From the NCBI GenBank assembly GCA_943324925.2, contig CALPNL020000001.1, positions 1-34,075 of the forward strand: a stretch of 34,075 nt of DNA, in the 5' to 3' direction. Shown piece after piece: positions 33,056-34,075 of the stretch (positions within the stretch are counted from its first letter, which is position 1; the number at the start of each line of letters is the position of its first letter). A program made the translations under genes and the position numbers. The notes beneath the pieces were generated by a model. It saw only the letters and a list, made by a program, of their open reading frames with translations, searched no databases and was not told the origin of the DNA. Origin of the DNA: Chitinophaga pinensis (GTDB taxonomy: Bacteria > Bacteroidota > Bacteroidia > Flavobacteriales > Flavobacteriaceae).

Positions 33056-34075
33056 TTAGTAACCCGTATTTTGTGTAAGATTTGAATTGGCTGCCAAACT
33101 TTCAGCTGGCAATGGATATAATTTATAATACTGTGGCAATGCAATACCATTGATTCCATTTCCTTTCCAAGCCCAGTTATAACTTCCACCAGTAAATTTT
33201 CCAAAACGAATTAAATCTTGTCTTCTATGTGCTTCCCAGTGCAATTCTCTCAAACGCTCATCAAGAATAAAGGCTAAATTTAAATCTGATGCTGCAATTG
33301 TTTGACCGTGAGCTCTTGTTCTTAAAGCATTTACATAACCTAAAGCCTGTGCACTTGTAGCTCCTATCCCTCCTCTTAATTGACATTCAGCAACCATTAA
33401 ATAAACATCTGCTAAACGGAACAAAGGAAAATCAGTATCTACAAAACCATGATCTGAACCATTTGCTCCAGTTGACGTTTTGTTAGTAAATTTAGCAATA
33501 ATATATCCTGTATCTCTATCAGAAATAGTTGATATTATTGGATTTCTGTTTGCTGTTATTAACGTTTTTCTGGCATCGTTTGCAAAACTAGCGTCTGCAA
33601 ATTTTTCTCCAAATTGTTTTCTAACACGCAAAGCTCCACCCCATCCGCCAACTCCAAGAGTAGCACCATTTCCTTCAATTGAACCTACTTCTCCATTGAT
33701 GATAACCGTAGTAGGACCATAATTTTGAGTTGTTCTTCCATCAGATTGTAATGGGAAAATTATTTCGTTTTTAGCACTGTTAGTATTACTGTCAGCCATA
33801 AAATTGTGTTGGTAGTTCGTTGCCAATTGGTAACCTGCTCCTATTATTTTATTTGCATAAGTAATACATTCAGTATATTTTGCAGTTCCGAAATAGCTTT
33901 CAGAGTTCAAATACATTTTAGATAAAATCATCCAAGCCAATCCTTTGTCTGCTCTACCGAATTCGTTTGCTCTGGCATCTGCCAAATTACTGTCGATTTC
34001 TAAAGCTTTCAATTCTGTTTCGATGAACGTAAAAAGTTGTTCTCTATCGTACTGTGGTCCTTTGAAATCTCCAAC
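33056..34075 (-). CDS. SusD/RagB-family starch-binding outer-membrane lipoprotein, 5' partial
   Basis: Surface lipoprotein that caps a SusC-type TonB-dependent channel and binds the glycan. The frame is open to the window edge, so the signal peptide and N-terminal TPR-like part lie outside. The apparent TTG start at 34012 is internal: 21 further codons in frame (VGDFKGPQYDREQLFTFI...) match the family. Visible marks are the helical NLADARANEFGRADKGLAWMILSKMYLNSE-type block, split over about 30 residues, the FRLADVYLMVAECQLRGG segment, and ERLRELHWEAHRRQDLIRFGKF, which is the C-terminal SusD signature. A susC homologue is expected just beyond the window edge on this strand. Confidence 0.92.
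   Translation of the reverse strand, partial: VGDFKGPQYDREQLFTFIETELKALEIDSNLADARANEFGRADKGLAWMILSKMYLNSESYFGTAKYTECITYANKIIGAGYQLATNYQHNFMADSNTNSAKNEIIFPLQSDGRTTQNYGPTTVIINGEVGSIEGNGATLGVGGWGGALRVRKQFGEKFADASFANDARKTLITANRNPIISTISDRDTGYIIAKFTNKTSTGANGSDHGFVDTDFPLFRLADVYLMVAECQLRGGIGATSAQALGYVNALRTRAHGQTIAASDLNLAFILDERLRELHWEAHRRQDLIRFGKFTGGSYNWAWKGNGINGIALPQYYKLYPLPAESLAANSNLTQNTGY

Noticed and set aside
34012..34014. TTG near 34012 as the start of susD
   Set aside because: In-frame upstream codons continue to the window edge with SusD-like sequence, so the gene is cut by the window rather than starting here.
1..34075. Mobile elements, CRISPR arrays, defence or phage modules
   Set aside because: No transposase, integrase, Cas, toxin-antitoxin or repeat-spacer pattern was found; the gene content is core metabolism and envelope assembly.

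Overview
The window is a low-GC stretch of a Bacteroidota chromosome, most likely Flavobacterium or a close relative. Supporting signs are: several promoters of the Bacteroidota sigma-A type (TTG, 19-23 bases, TAnnTTTG), A-rich start contexts with no clear Shine-Dalgarno sequence, a type IX secretion (T9SS) sorting domain, a SusD/SusE starch locus, a class II HMG-CoA reductase paired with a GYDIA-type GHMP kinase, and a type III pantothenate kinase. No mobile element, integrase, CRISPR array or phage gene was found. Coding density is high, and no gene-free stretch exceeds 300 bases.

Layout. Bases 2-1465 hold the 3' part of a proline-catabolic dehydrogenase (pruA), convergent with rsmG. From 2247 a plus-strand run holds a fatty acid desaturase, an aspartate aminotransferase and purT, followed by a small beta-barrel protein gene on the minus strand and fabD. 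Bases 7443-9662 encode a tail-specific protease on the minus strand. A plus-strand block at 9809-13977 has a small membrane protein, lpxB, an NlpC/P60 lipoprotein and comEC. A minus-strand block at 13980-20014 looks like a peptide-utilisation locus: a dipeptidyl-peptidase IV, two proton-dependent peptide transporters and a periplasmic thioredoxin-like protein. Bases 20159-22412 (plus) hold mevalonate-pathway genes. Bases 22484-28778 (minus) form an envelope-biogenesis operon: coaX, an outer-membrane barrel, lptC, a 64-residue membrane protein, a CNNM/CorC-type protein and ppiD. A tRNA-Phe at 28876 separates this from the distal part of a starch-utilisation operon (29056-34075, minus): a partial susD, a susE-like lipoprotein and a GH13 alpha-amylase with a T9SS sorting domain.

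How the genes work together. DPP-IV would release dipeptides in the periplasm or at the cell surface, and the two POT carriers would bring them across the inner membrane. SusD and SusE bind starch at the surface and the T9SS-exported amylase cuts it. LptC, LpxB, PpiD and the small membrane proteins belong to lipopolysaccharide and outer-membrane assembly. Strong hairpin terminators separate most convergent pairs.

Overall this looks like ordinary flavobacterial core genome. I did not find an obviously new defence or mobile system. The points most worth checking are the uncharacterised GYDIA kinase, two small membrane proteins embedded in lipopolysaccharide operons, a terminator hairpin inside the comEC coding end, a palindrome ahead of the lpxB operon, and the joining of a Sus locus to T9SS export of its amylase.
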